A stretch of DNA of 64,000 bases from LMUY01 sp964247705 (GTDB lineage: Bacteria; Pseudomonadota; Alphaproteobacteria; Acetobacterales; Acetobacteraceae). Of this stretch, positions 39,984 through 48,164 are shown piece after piece (positions within the stretch are counted from its first letter, which is position 1; each line of letters begins with the position of its first letter). The notes under the pieces are model-generated. The model saw only the letters and a list, made by a program, of their open reading frames with translations, had not been told where the DNA came from and did not search any database. The position numbers and the translations under genes were made by a program. The stretch covers positions 62,001-126,000 of the forward strand of contig CAXTVQ010000002.1 of the NCBI GenBank assembly GCA_964247705.1, in the 5' to 3' direction.

Positions 39984-41024
39984 ATGCAAGCCACCACCGA
40001 CACGCCGGAGCGGACCGCGTTCTACAACAAGATCGACGGCAAGAACCTGGCCCCGCTTTGGAAGTCGCTGGCCAACCTGGTGACGCCAGAGCCCGTCAGC
40101 CCGTGCCAGCCGGCCTCGTGGCAGTTTGCCGAAATCCGCGCGGCGATGATGGAGGCGGGCCAACTGATCACCGCCAAGGAAGCCGAACGCCGGGTGCTGG
40201 TGCTGGAGAACCCCGGCCTGCGCGGCCAGTCCAAGATCACCACCGACCTGTATGCCGGCGTGCAGCTCGTGCTGCCCGGTGAAGTTGCCCCCGCGCACCG
40301 CCACACGCAGACGGCGTTGCGCTTCGTGCTGGAGGGCAAGGGCGCCCACACGGTGGTCGGCGGCGAGAAGACGCTGATGAACGTGGGCGATTTCGTGATC
40401 ACCCCGCCGATGACATGGCACGACCACGGCAACGAGAGCGACGCGCCGATGTTCTGGCTGGACGGGCTCGACATCCCGCTCGTGCAGTTCCTGGACGCCT
40501 CCTTCGCCGAGCACCATGATGGCGACGAGCAGCCGATCAACCGTCCGCTGGGCGACAGCCACGCCCGTTACGGCGCCAACATGCTGCCGTTCACGGCCCG
40601 GAAGAGCACCGGCTACTCGCCCATCTTCAACTACCCGTACGATCGTACCCGCGAGGCGCTCGAGCGGATGAAATCCGCGAACGAGTGGGATGAGTGCCAC
40701 GGCCTGAAGATGCGCTACGCCAACCCCGAGACGGGTGGTCACGCGATGGCGACGATGGGCACGTTCATGCAGCTACTGCCCAAGGGGTTCAAGACCCACG
40801 GCTACCGCTCGACCGACGCCACGATCTACGTGCCGCTGGAGGGTAACGGCCGGAGCACGATTGCGGGCAAGACGTTCGAATGGGGTCCGAAGGACGTGTT
40901 CGTCGTGCCGAGCTGGCACCGCGTGGAGCATGAAGCGGACGAGGAAACGGTGATGTTCTCGTTCTCCGACCGGCCGGTTCAGGAAGCACTGAACCTGTGG
41001 CGCGAGGACCGCGGCAACGCCTAG
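39984..41024 (+). CDS. Gentisate 1,2-dioxygenase
   Basis: This 346-residue bicupin opens the ring of gentisate to maleylpyruvate using Fe(II) and O2. The first cupin carries the metal pair H-R-H in V-A-P-A-H-R-H-T-Q-T with the later T-W-H-D-H. G-K-G-A-H-T-V-V-G-G-E and the second cupin (T-I-Y-V-P-L-E-G-N-G) are as in known enzymes. The ATG at 39984 is preferred over 39978 because AGGAGG ends 6 nt before it. The gene is monocistronic here; maleylpyruvate isomerase and fumarylpyruvate hydrolase are not in the window. It is divergent from the marR-hydroxylase operon and faces pyrF. Confidence 0.93.
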   Translation: MQATTDTPERTAFYNKIDGKNLAPLWKSLANLVTPEPVSPCQPASWQFAEIRAAMMEAGQLITAKEAERRVLVLENPGLRGQSKITTDLYAGVQLVLPGEVAPAHRHTQTALRFVLEGKGAHTVVGGEKTLMNVGDFVITPPMTWHDHGNESDAPMFWLDGLDIPLVQFLDASFAEHHDGDEQPINRPLGDSHARYGANMLPFTARKSTGYSPIFNYPYDRTREALERMKSANEWDECHGLKMRYANPETGGHAMATMGTFMQLLPKGFKTHGYRSTDATIYVPLEGNGRSTIAGKTFEWGPKDVFVVPSWHRVEHEADEETVMFSFSDRPVQEALNLWREDRGNA

Positions 41025-41030
41025 TTGGTT

Positions 41031-41801
41031 TCAGGTGTCCAGAGGACGACCGTCCTCTGGTGGGGCTTGGGGCAACGCCCCAACCTTCGTTGCGCTGCTC
41101 GCAAGGCCTGAACTCACCATGTCTTCCAACACCCGGAGTGCCGCCTCCCGCGGTACTGCCGCGCGAACGATCGGCCGCCCTACCACCAAGTAATCAGCCC
41201 CACGCCGGATCGCTTCCCCCGGCGTCGCCATGCGGCGCTGGTCCCCGGCATCGTCGCCGGGCATCCGGATGCCCGGCGTAACCACCAGCAGGTCCGGCCG
41301 GCCGGCCTGCTCCCGCAGCGCCGCCGGGTCATCGGCCGCCGAGGCGATGATCCCGGCGCAACCCGCCTCCGCCGCCTCCCGCGCGCGCCGGGCGACCAGG
41401 GCCGCGACACCCTCGCGGTAGCCCATTGCGTGCAGCGCCGCATCGTCCAGGCTGGTCAGCACCGTCACCGCCAGGATGCCGAGCTTCGACCCGGCGGTGC
41501 CCGACACAGCCGCATCCAAGATCGCGCGGTCACCGTGCACCGTGAGGAACCGGGCGCCCCGCCCCGCCACGGACAGCGCGCCGTGGCGGACAGTCTCACC
41601 GATGTCATACAATTTGTAGTCCAGGAACACCTGCAGCCCGGACTGCACCAGCTCGGTGACGAAGGCGTCGGCCCCGGGCTGAAACAACAGCCACATGCCC
41701 AGTTTGTAGAAGGTCACGACCCCGTCGAGCGCACCCACGATCCGGCGCGCCGCGTCCAGCGTCGGCACGTCGAGTGCGACAATCAGGCGATCGTCAGCTA
41801 T
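41031..41801 (-). CDS. pyrF: Orotidine 5'-phosphate decarboxylase, apparent ATA start
   Basis: This ~256-residue TIM-barrel enzyme makes UMP from OMP. Visible marks are L-I-V-A-L-D-V-P near the start, F-Y-K-L-G-M and the catalytic D-Y-K-L-Y-D-I-G near residue 65, then T-P-G-I-R and G-A-D-Y-L-V-V-G-R-P near the end. No ATG, GTG or TTG exists at a sensible position. The codon where Met is expected (before A-D-D-R-L-I-V) is ATA at 41801, 9 nt after a GGAGG site and overlapping the deaminase stop by 8 nt. The last ~20 residues (A-L-P-Q-A-P-P-E-D-G) are encoded by a hairpin repeat and exceed the usual length. Confidence 0.88.
   Translation of the reverse strand: MADDRLIVALDVPTLDAARRIVGALDGVVTFYKLGMWLLFQPGADAFVTELVQSGLQVFLDYKLYDIGETVRHGALSVAGRGARFLTVHGDRAILDAAVSGTAGSKLGILAVTVLTSLDDAALHAMGYREGVAALVARRAREAAEAGCAGIIASAADDPAALREQAGRPDLLVVTPGIRMPGDDAGDQRRMATPGEAIRRGADYLVVGRPIVRAAVPREAALRVLEDMVSSGLASSATKVGALPQAPPEDGRPLDT
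41039..41084. repeat. Double-hairpin repeat in the pyrF 3' end
   Basis: Two perfect hairpins lie in tandem: CCAGAGGAC / GTCCTCTGG (9 bp, loop GACC) and TTGGGGC / GCCCCAA (7 bp, loop AAC). The part 41052-41083 recurs on the opposite strand at 60261-60294 with changed loop bases but conserved stems. The element lies inside the pyrF frame and adds an odd C-terminal tail. Confidence 0.65.
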
Positions 41802-42267
41802 TCGCCTGTTCCTCCGCGGGCGGTGTGTCGTCCGGGCCGTAATACAGCGCCGCGCACTCGTCGCCGAGCACGCCGCCCACGACCGGCAGATCCTCCCGGT
41901 AGGCGTCCTTGATGAAGTCCATCGTGCTGAGGTGGCGGTCCTCGAAATACATCGCATGGACCTGCGGCCGCTCGGCCCCATACACGATCCGGCCGATCCG
42001 CGCCCAGATGCTCGCCATGCTGCACATGCCGCACGGTTGCAGCGTCGAATACAGCGTCGTGCCGCGTAATTCCTGCTCACCGACCGCGGCGCACGCCCGG
42101 CGGATCGCCACGATCTCGGCATGCGCCGTCGGATCGTGGTTGGGATCCACCTCGTTATGCCCTTCCGCGAGCACCTTGCCGTCCCGCACCAGCACGCAGC
42201 CGATCGGCGAGCCCGGGTTCTGCTTGCCGAGCTCGATGGCCCGGCGCATCCAGTCCTCATCCGTCAT
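41794..42267 (-). CDS. Nucleoside/guanine deaminase-like protein (CDA superfamily)
   Basis: This 157-residue zinc deaminase has the superfamily motifs H-A-E-I-V-A near residue 60 and P-C-G-M-C near 90, which supply the zinc ligands and the catalytic Glu. The surrounding sequence (Y-S-T-L-Q-P-C-G-M-C-S-M-A, I-V-Y-G-A) is like small cytosine/guanine/tRNA-adenosine deaminases. The C-terminal part D-R-H-L-S-T-M-D-F-I-K differs from TadA, so a free-base or nucleoside substrate is more likely. A GTG at 42303 would extend it by 12 residues into the preceding gene. It overlaps pyrF by 8 nt, in keeping with a pyrimidine/purine salvage link. Confidence 0.83.
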   Translation of the reverse strand: MTDEDWMRRAIELGKQNPGSPIGCVLVRDGKVLAEGHNEVDPNHDPTAHAEIVAIRRACAAVGEQELRGTTLYSTLQPCGMCSMASIWARIGRIVYGAERPQVHAMYFEDRHLSTMDFIKDAYREDLPVVGGVLGDECAALYYGPDDTPPAEEQANS

Positions 42268-42283
42268 GGCCGGCGGCCGACTA

Positions 42284-43693
42284 TCAGTGTCCAGCGTTTT
42301 CACCGGAGAAATCGGGCGCCGCCAGCCCGCTCGCCGCCAACTGCGCCGACAGCGCCGCCTTCAGCCGCTCCAGCCCCGCCTCGCTGGTCGCCTCGCACCG
42401 CGCCACCAGCACCGCCTGCGTGTTGGACGCGCGCAACAGCCACCAGCCATCCTCGGTGCCGACCCGCACACCGTCGATGTCGGCGACCTTGGCGCCGTCC
42501 TGCTTCAGCCGCGCCGCTACCTCCTCAATCACGCCGAACTTGCGCGTATCCGGGCAGTCGAACCGCAGTTCCGGCGTGTTGATCACCTGCGGCATCGCCT
42601 CGCGCACCGCCGAGAGCTTGCCGTCCATGCGGGCCACGATGCCCAACAGACGCACGGCGGCATACAGCGCATCGTCGAACCCATACCAGCGGTCGGCGAA
42701 GAACACGTGGCCGCTCATCTCGCCCGCCAGCGGCGACCCGGTTTCCGCCATCTTCGCCTTTATCAGCGAATGACCGGTCTTCCACATCAACGGCGTGCCG
42801 TTGGCGCGCGCGATCTCGTCGAACAGCACTTGGCTCGCCTTCACGTCGGCGATGATGGTGCCCTTGGGATGCTGCTTCAGCACGTCGCGTGCCAGGATCA
42901 CCAGCAACTGATCGCCGAACAGCATCGCTCCGCTGTCGTCCACCACGCCGATCCGGTCCGCGTCGCCGTCGAACGCGATGCCGAGATCCGCGCCCTGCTC
43001 CCGCACCGCCGCGATCAACGCCTCGAGGTTTTTCGGCACCGTCGGGTCGGGATGATGGTTCGGGAAGTTTCCGTCGATCTCACCGAACAGCACCGTATGC
43101 TTGCCCGGCAACGAGCGAACCAGACGCTGCAGCACCTCGCCCGCAGCCCCGTTGCCGTTGTCCCAAACGACATTGAGGATCCGGTCGCCACCATCCCAGT
43201 CACTGATGAGCCGCGTGATGTAGTCGGCCGTCACGTCCACGTTCCGCACCGAACCCGGCGCTTCCGGCACGATATCGCCGGCGGCGGCCATGGTGCCGAT
43301 ATGGCGGATCTGATCGCCGAAGAACGGCTTGCGGCCGATCATCATCTTGAAGCCGTTGTAGTCGGGCGGATTATGGCTGCCCGTCACCATCACGGCACCC
43401 GCCGTCTCCTGCGTCGTTGCCGTGTAGTACAGCATCGGCGTCGGGCACAATCCCACCCGCAGCACCTCGAGCCCGCATTCCATCAGGCCCCGGACCAACT
43501 CCGGCTCCAGCGCCGGCGAGGACAACCGGCCGTCATAACCCACCGCAACCGTCTTGCCACCGGCGCGCACCAGGATGCTGCCGAAGCAACGCCCGATGGC
43601 ATACGCATCCGCCGGGTGCAACGTGCGGCCGACAACGCCGCGGATGTCATATTCCCGCAGTGAGGTCGGATCGAAATCGTGGCGGAAACTCAT
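42284..43693 (-). CDS. Phosphomannomutase/phosphoglucomutase
   Basis: This 469-residue alpha-D-phosphohexomutase has the phosphoserine loop T-G-S-H-N-P-P near residue 105, the Mg-binding D-G-D-A-D-R near 242, the sugar-binding E-M-S-G-H near 325 and the C-terminal phosphate-binding R-A-S-N-T-Q near 425. Length and motifs match the AlgC/ManB type that interconverts 1- and 6-phosphates of mannose and glucose. It lies 7 nt downstream of galU on the same strand, so together they would supply UDP-glucose and GDP-mannose precursors for envelope polysaccharides. Confidence 0.93.
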   Translation of the reverse strand: MSFRHDFDPTSLREYDIRGVVGRTLHPADAYAIGRCFGSILVRAGGKTVAVGYDGRLSSPALEPELVRGLMECGLEVLRVGLCPTPMLYYTATTQETAGAVMVTGSHNPPDYNGFKMMIGRKPFFGDQIRHIGTMAAAGDIVPEAPGSVRNVDVTADYITRLISDWDGGDRILNVVWDNGNGAAGEVLQRLVRSLPGKHTVLFGEIDGNFPNHHPDPTVPKNLEALIAAVREQGADLGIAFDGDADRIGVVDDSGAMLFGDQLLVILARDVLKQHPKGTIIADVKASQVLFDEIARANGTPLMWKTGHSLIKAKMAETGSPLAGEMSGHVFFADRWYGFDDALYAAVRLLGIVARMDGKLSAVREAMPQVINTPELRFDCPDTRKFGVIEEVAARLKQDGAKVADIDGVRVGTEDGWWLLRASNTQAVLVARCEATSEAGLERLKAALSAQLAASGLAAPDFSGENAGH

Positions 43694-43700
43694 GCCGGAA

Positions 43701-44570
43701 TCACTCGCGATACTTGGTCAGGAACCTGCGAACCTCGTCCTTGAGGTCCGGCCGCTGCAGGGCAAAGGCGATCTGGGCCTCAAGGAACCCTATCTTGTCG
43801 CCGCAGTCGAACCGCTCGCCTTCGTAGCGCAGCCCGTGGAACGGGACATGACCGATCATCTTCGCCATGGCATCGGTCAGTTGGACCTCGTTGCCGGCGC
43901 CCCGCTCCATCTTGTTCAGGTAGCCCAGGACCTCCGGCATCAGGACGTAGCGGCCGATGATCGACAGGTTGGACGGCGCGTCGGCCGGAGCCGGCTTCTC
44001 CACCAGGCCCGTCACTTCAACCAGGTGCCCGTCATCCTTGCCGATCTCGAGGATCCCGTAGCGGTTGGTCTGCTCGCGCGGCACTTCCGTCACGGCGACC
44101 ACGTTGCCGCCCGTCTCCCGATACGCGTCGGCCAACTGCTTCAGGCAGGGTGTCTTGCTGAGAACCAGGTCGTCCGGCAACAGGATGGCGAACGGATCGT
44201 CGCCGATGAACGCCCGCGCGCACCAGATCGCATGACCAAGGCCCAACGGCACCTGCTGACGCACGGTGGCGATCGAACCCGGCTGCACCGCCATGTCGCG
44301 CAGCATCTGCATGATCTCATGTTTGCCGCGCTCCTTGAGCGTGGCCTCGAGTTCGAACGCGATGTCGAAATGTTCCACCAGGCCCGTCTTGCCTCGGCCG
44401 GTCACCATGCAGAATTGCTCGATCCCGGCCGCCCGAGCCTCCTCGACCGCATATTGGATCAAAGGCTTATCGACGACGGGAAGCATCTCCTTGGCAGTCG
44501 CCTTGGTCGCGGGAAGGAACCGGGTTCCAAGGCCTGCCACGGGAAGAACAGCCTTACGCAGCGGCTTCAT
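43701..44570 (-). CDS. galU: UTP-glucose-1-phosphate uridylyltransferase
   Basis: This 289-residue nucleotidyltransferase begins K-A-V-L-P-V-A-G-L-G-T-R-F-L-P-A-T-K-A, the nucleotide-binding signature. It continues with K-E-M-L-P-V-V-D-K-P-L-I-Q-Y and E-K-P near 170. It forms UDP-glucose. The ATG at 44570 is chosen because it starts on the conserved strand; the open frame upstream of it is not supported. It heads a galU-phosphomannomutase-deaminase-pyrF string on the minus strand. Confidence 0.95.
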   Translation of the reverse strand: MKPLRKAVLPVAGLGTRFLPATKATAKEMLPVVDKPLIQYAVEEARAAGIEQFCMVTGRGKTGLVEHFDIAFELEATLKERGKHEIMQMLRDMAVQPGSIATVRQQVPLGLGHAIWCARAFIGDDPFAILLPDDLVLSKTPCLKQLADAYRETGGNVVAVTEVPREQTNRYGILEIGKDDGHLVEVTGLVEKPAPADAPSNLSIIGRYVLMPEVLGYLNKMERGAGNEVQLTDAMAKMIGHVPFHGLRYEGERFDCGDKIGFLEAQIAFALQRPDLKDEVRRFLTKYRE

Positions 44571-44687
44571 TGAGAATCCTGATGTAAGAGCGCTACCTGG
44601 CTCGGAGAATGAGCCGTTGCTAATGATTGGTGCCACGCCGCTGCTCAGCCAGCAAGGGACCTTTCTGTTGCGTTACCGCCGCTCCAT

Positions 44688-46967
44688 TCACGCCGAACTC
44701 AGCGCTTCCGTCGCAGCAATCGCACTTAAGTTGACGATGCCCCGTGCCGTGACACTCGGCACTAAAACGTGGATCGGCCGGCTCATGCCGAGAAGTATCG
44801 GCCCGACCGGCAGCCCATCACCACTCGCCTTGAGAAGATTGAACGCGATGTTTGCCGCGTCCAGACCCGGCATCACAAGCAAGTTGGCCGTACCGGAAAG
44901 CTGGCTATCCGGCACGGCGCGGTCGCGGATCGCCTCGCTCAGCGCCGCGTCGGCGTGCATCTCGCCGTCCACCTCCAACTCCGGCGCCTGATCGCGGATC
45001 AAACCGAGGGCGCGGCGCATCTTGCGGGCAGGCACCGAGTTGCCGGCGCCGAAGGAGGAGTGCGACAGCAACGCCGCCTTGGGCACGATCCCGAAGCTCT
45101 TCACCACTTCGGCGGCAAGCAGCGTCATCTCCGCCACCTCCTCCGCCGTAGGGTCGATCGTGACATGGGTGTCGCAGAAGAACAGCGCCCCGTTGTTGAG
45201 GATCAGCGCGGACAAGGCATATACCCGCGACACGGTCGACCGCTTGGGTATGATCGGCAACGCGTAGGCCAAGTGCCGCTGCCAATCGCCGGAGCCGCCG
45301 ACGATCGCTGCATCCGCCAACCCGGCATGCAGCAGCATCGAGGCCACCACCGTCACCCGGTTGCGCATCCGCCGCGCTGCGGCATCCGGGGGCACGCCGC
45401 GGCGCCCGACCAGCCGCTGGTAAGCCGCGATCAGCGGATCGAACACCTCGTGGTCCAGCGCCGGGTCGAGCACGCGCACGCTTTGGTCGAGGTTCAGGCG
45501 CAGGCCCATGTCGGCGACGCGGGAGGCGATCACGCCCCGCCGGCCGATCAGGATGGGTTGCGCAATGCCTTCGTCCACGATGGTCTGGGCCGCGCGCAAC
45601 ACCCGCTCGTCCTCGCCATCGGCATACACGATCCGCCGCGGGGATTTCCGCGCCGCCTCGAACACGGGCCGCATGAGCTGGCCGGAGCGGTAGACGAACA
45701 CCTCCAGCTCGCGCCGGTACGCCGCGAAGTCCTCGATCGGCCGGGTCGCGACGCCGGTGCGCATCGCCGCCTGCGCCACGGCGGGCGCGATCTGCAGGAT
45801 CAGCCGGGGGTCGAACGGCTTGGGAATGATGTAGTCGGGGCCGAACACGGGGGCAGCGCCGCCGTAAGCCGCGGCCACGACCTCGCTCGCCTCCACCCGC
45901 GCCAGCACCGCGATCGCCTCGACGCAGGCAACTTTCATTTCCTCGTTGATCGTGGTGGCGCCGACGTCCAGCGCCCCGCGGAAGATGAACGGGAAGCAAA
46001 GCACGTTGTTGACCTGGTTCGGATAGTCGCTGCGCCCCGTCGCCACGATCGCGTCCGGCCGTGCCGCGCGCACCGCCTCGGGCAGGATTTCCGGCTCCGG
46101 GTTGGCCAGCGCCAGGATCAGCGGCTTCTCACCCAGAAGATGCAGCCACTCGGCCTTGAGCACCCTCGGCGCCGAGAGGCCCAGGAAGATGTCCGCACCT
46201 GGCAGCGCCTCCGGCAGGGTGCGCGCATTGGACGGGTTGGCGTAGTTCGCCATGTTGGGCAGCATGTCGGGGTCCCGCCCCGCGTAGATCACGCCCTTGA
46301 TGTCCGTCAGCGTGACGTTGGCCGGGTTCAGGCCCATCGTGACGAGCAGGTCCACGCAGGCCAGCGCCGCCGCACCGGCGCCCGACGTGACCAGCCGAAC
46401 GTCCTCCAGCCGCTTTCCCTGTAATTCCAGCCCGTTGCGCACGGCGGCGGCCACGATGATGGCGGTGCCATGCTGGTCGTCGTGAAATACCGGGATCTTC
46501 ATCGTCTCGCGCAGCCGCCGCTCGATGCCGAAGCACTCGGGCGCCTTGATGTCCTCGAGATTGATCGCGCCGAACGTGGGCTCGAGCGCCTGGACCACCT
46601 CGATGAACCGCTCCGGATCCGCCGCGTCCACTTCGATGTCGAAGCAATCGATACCGGCAAACTTCTTGAAGAGCACGGCCTTGCCCTCCATCACCGGCTT
46701 GCCCGCCAGCGCGCCGATGTTGCCGAGGCCCAGCACCGCCGTCCCGTTCGACACGACGCCCACCAGGTTGCCGCGCGCCGTGTAGTCATACGCCGTGAGC
46801 GGGTCAGCCTTGATCGCCTCGCACGCCGCCGCGACGCCCGGAGAGTAGGCCAGCGCCAGGTCCCGCTGCGTGGCCATGCGCTTCGTCGGCACGACCTCCA
46901 GCTTCCCAGGGTGCGGCAGCCGGTGATAGTCCAGCGCGGCCTTCCTGAAGTCCTCATCCATCGCCAT
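44688..46967 (-). CDS. maeB: NADP-dependent malic enzyme with phosphotransacetylase-like domain
   Basis: This 759-residue MaeB-type protein has a malic enzyme N-terminal domain (A-L-A-Y-S-P-G-V-A-A near 45, catalytic K-A-V-L-F-K-K-F), an NAD(P)-binding domain with T-S-G-A-G-A-A-A-L-A near 190, and a phosphotransacetylase-like C-terminal half from ~430. That last half usually regulates the enzyme by acetyl-CoA and is not catalytic. The reaction is malate to pyruvate plus CO2 with NADP reduction. tRNA-Leu lies just upstream on the same strand. Size and all segments are normal. Confidence 0.95.
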   Translation of the reverse strand: MAMDEDFRKAALDYHRLPHPGKLEVVPTKRMATQRDLALAYSPGVAAACEAIKADPLTAYDYTARGNLVGVVSNGTAVLGLGNIGALAGKPVMEGKAVLFKKFAGIDCFDIEVDAADPERFIEVVQALEPTFGAINLEDIKAPECFGIERRLRETMKIPVFHDDQHGTAIIVAAAVRNGLELQGKRLEDVRLVTSGAGAAALACVDLLVTMGLNPANVTLTDIKGVIYAGRDPDMLPNMANYANPSNARTLPEALPGADIFLGLSAPRVLKAEWLHLLGEKPLILALANPEPEILPEAVRAARPDAIVATGRSDYPNQVNNVLCFPFIFRGALDVGATTINEEMKVACVEAIAVLARVEASEVVAAAYGGAAPVFGPDYIIPKPFDPRLILQIAPAVAQAAMRTGVATRPIEDFAAYRRELEVFVYRSGQLMRPVFEAARKSPRRIVYADGEDERVLRAAQTIVDEGIAQPILIGRRGVIASRVADMGLRLNLDQSVRVLDPALDHEVFDPLIAAYQRLVGRRGVPPDAAARRMRNRVTVVASMLLHAGLADAAIVGGSGDWQRHLAYALPIIPKRSTVSRVYALSALILNNGALFFCDTHVTIDPTAEEVAEMTLLAAEVVKSFGIVPKAALLSHSSFGAGNSVPARKMRRALGLIRDQAPELEVDGEMHADAALSEAIRDRAVPDSQLSGTANLLVMPGLDAANIAFNLLKASGDGLPVGPILLGMSRPIHVLVPSVTARGIVNLSAIAATEALSSA

Positions 46968-47043
46968 TTCGCTCCCTATGGCCTTCAGTTACGGGCCGGG
47001 AAGGCGAAGATGCAACCAGGCGCCTTCAGGGGATCAGGTCAAA

Positions 47044-47126
47044 TGCGGTCGAGAAGACTCGAACTTCCACAGGGTTTCCCCCACAAGCACCTCAAGCTTG
47101 CGCGTCTACCATTTCGCCACGACCGC
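47044..47126 (-). tRNA. tRNA-Leu (GAG)
   Basis: This is an 83-nt tRNA on the minus strand. A 7-bp acceptor stem GCGGTCG / CGACCGC has discriminator A. The D-arm contains TGGTAGA. The anticodon stem CAAGC / GCTTG encloses the loop TTGAGGT, so the anticodon is GAG. A long variable arm (TGGGGGAAACCCTG region) marks a class II tRNA, and the T-arm has TTCGAGT. CCA is not encoded. It lies 76 nt before maeB and 24 nt from the divergent lipB. Confidence 0.96.
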
Positions 47127-47150
47127 ACCGTGGGCAGCGGCCTATAGCGG

Positions 47151-47828
47151 ATGGACACGCCGGTATCAACTGCGCCGGTGCCGGACCAGGCAGCGGTGGC
47201 ATGGCGGGTGTCGGACGACCCGGTCGGCTACGCGGAGGCACTGGCCGCGATGCAGGACCAGGTCGCCAGGATCCGCGCCGGCTCGGCCGAGGAGACGGTA
47301 TGGCTGCTGCAACACCCGCCGCTGTTTACCGCCGGAACCAGCGCCCAGCCCTGCGATCTCATGAACCCGCAGAATTTCCCGACCTACGCAGCCGGACGGG
47401 GAGGCCAGTGGACCTATCACGGTCCCGGCCAACGCACCGCTTATGTCATGCTGGACCTGACCCGGCGACACGGCCAGGTCGCCCCGCGCGACGTTCGGGC
47501 CTTCGTCTGGGGCCTCGAAGAGTGGCTGATCCGTGCCCTCGGCCGCTTCAACATACGGGGCGAACGCCGGCCCGGCCGGGTCGGCATCTGGGTCGCAGGG
47601 CCCGGCGGCGAGGCCAAGATCGCCGCCATCGGCGTGCGGGTGACCCGTTGGGTCAGTTGGCACGGGGTCGCGCTCAACATCTCCCCGGATCTCGGCCATT
47701 TCGACGGTATCGTTCCCTGCGGCATCCGCGAGCACGGTGTCACCAGCCTGGAAGCACTCGGCTTGACGGCGACCCTGGAGGACGCGGACCTCGCCTTGCG
47801 CGCGGCCTGGCCTGGCGTGTTCGGCTGA
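47151..47828 (+). CDS. lipB: Lipoyl(octanoyl) transferase LipB
   Basis: This 225-residue enzyme moves octanoate from acyl carrier protein to lipoyl domains. R-G-G-Q-W-T-Y-H-G-P-G-Q near residue 80 is the family signature. The catalytic Lys lies in E-A-K-I-A-A-I-G-V and the catalytic Cys in I-V-P-C-G-I near 190. It begins 24 nt from the tRNA-Leu gene on the opposite strand. Length is normal and all key residues are present. Confidence 0.95.
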   Translation: MDTPVSTAPVPDQAAVAWRVSDDPVGYAEALAAMQDQVARIRAGSAEETVWLLQHPPLFTAGTSAQPCDLMNPQNFPTYAAGRGGQWTYHGPGQRTAYVMLDLTRRHGQVAPRDVRAFVWGLEEWLIRALGRFNIRGERRPGRVGIWVAGPGGEAKIAAIGVRVTRWVSWHGVALNISPDLGHFDGIVPCGIREHGVTSLEALGLTATLEDADLALRAAWPGVFG

Positions 47829-47879
47829 ACTCCGTGCCGCCGGGAGGCGTTGCGAACCCGGCAACATGACGAGGTAACG

Positions 47880-48092
47880 ATGACTCAACGACCCAAGAAG
47901 GGCGACAAGGTCGAGTGGGGCGCCGCCCAGGGCAAGATCAAGGGCGAGGTCGAGAAAGTCGTCACCAGCACGACCAAGATCAAAGGCCACGTCGCAGAAG
48001 CGACGAAAGAAGAGCCGCAAGTGCTCGTGCATAGCGATAAAACCGGCGCCAAGGCCGTTCACAAGCCCGAGGAGCTGCATAAGGCAAAGTGA
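47880..48092 (+). CDS. DUF2945 / HVA1-type small protein
   Basis: This 70-residue, highly charged Lys-rich protein begins K-K-G-D-K-V-E-W-G-A-A-Q-G-K-I-K-G-E-V. That matches the DUF2945 (hypervirulence-associated, Tudor-like SH3 barrel) family of bacterial and fungal proteins. H-S-D-K-T-G-A-K-A-V-H-K-P-E-E-L follows, as in family members. A GAGG ribosome-binding site precedes the ATG by 6 nt. Function is unknown; a nucleic-acid or polyanion-binding role is suggested only by charge. Confidence 0.85.
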   Translation: MTQRPKKGDKVEWGAAQGKIKGEVEKVVTSTTKIKGHVAEATKEEPQVLVHSDKTGAKAVHKPEELHKAK

Positions 48093-48164
48093 CGCACCGC
48101 CAAATCTTGCCAACGGTGGGCTGCCCCCTGTGAGCAACCCACCAGTCCTGCGGCGAGAAGACGC

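Noticed and set aside
41031..42260. 409-codon frame reading as a deaminase-region/PyrF fusion
   Set aside because: Its first 150 codons are the deaminase gene read out of frame; only the PyrF part shows conserved motifs.
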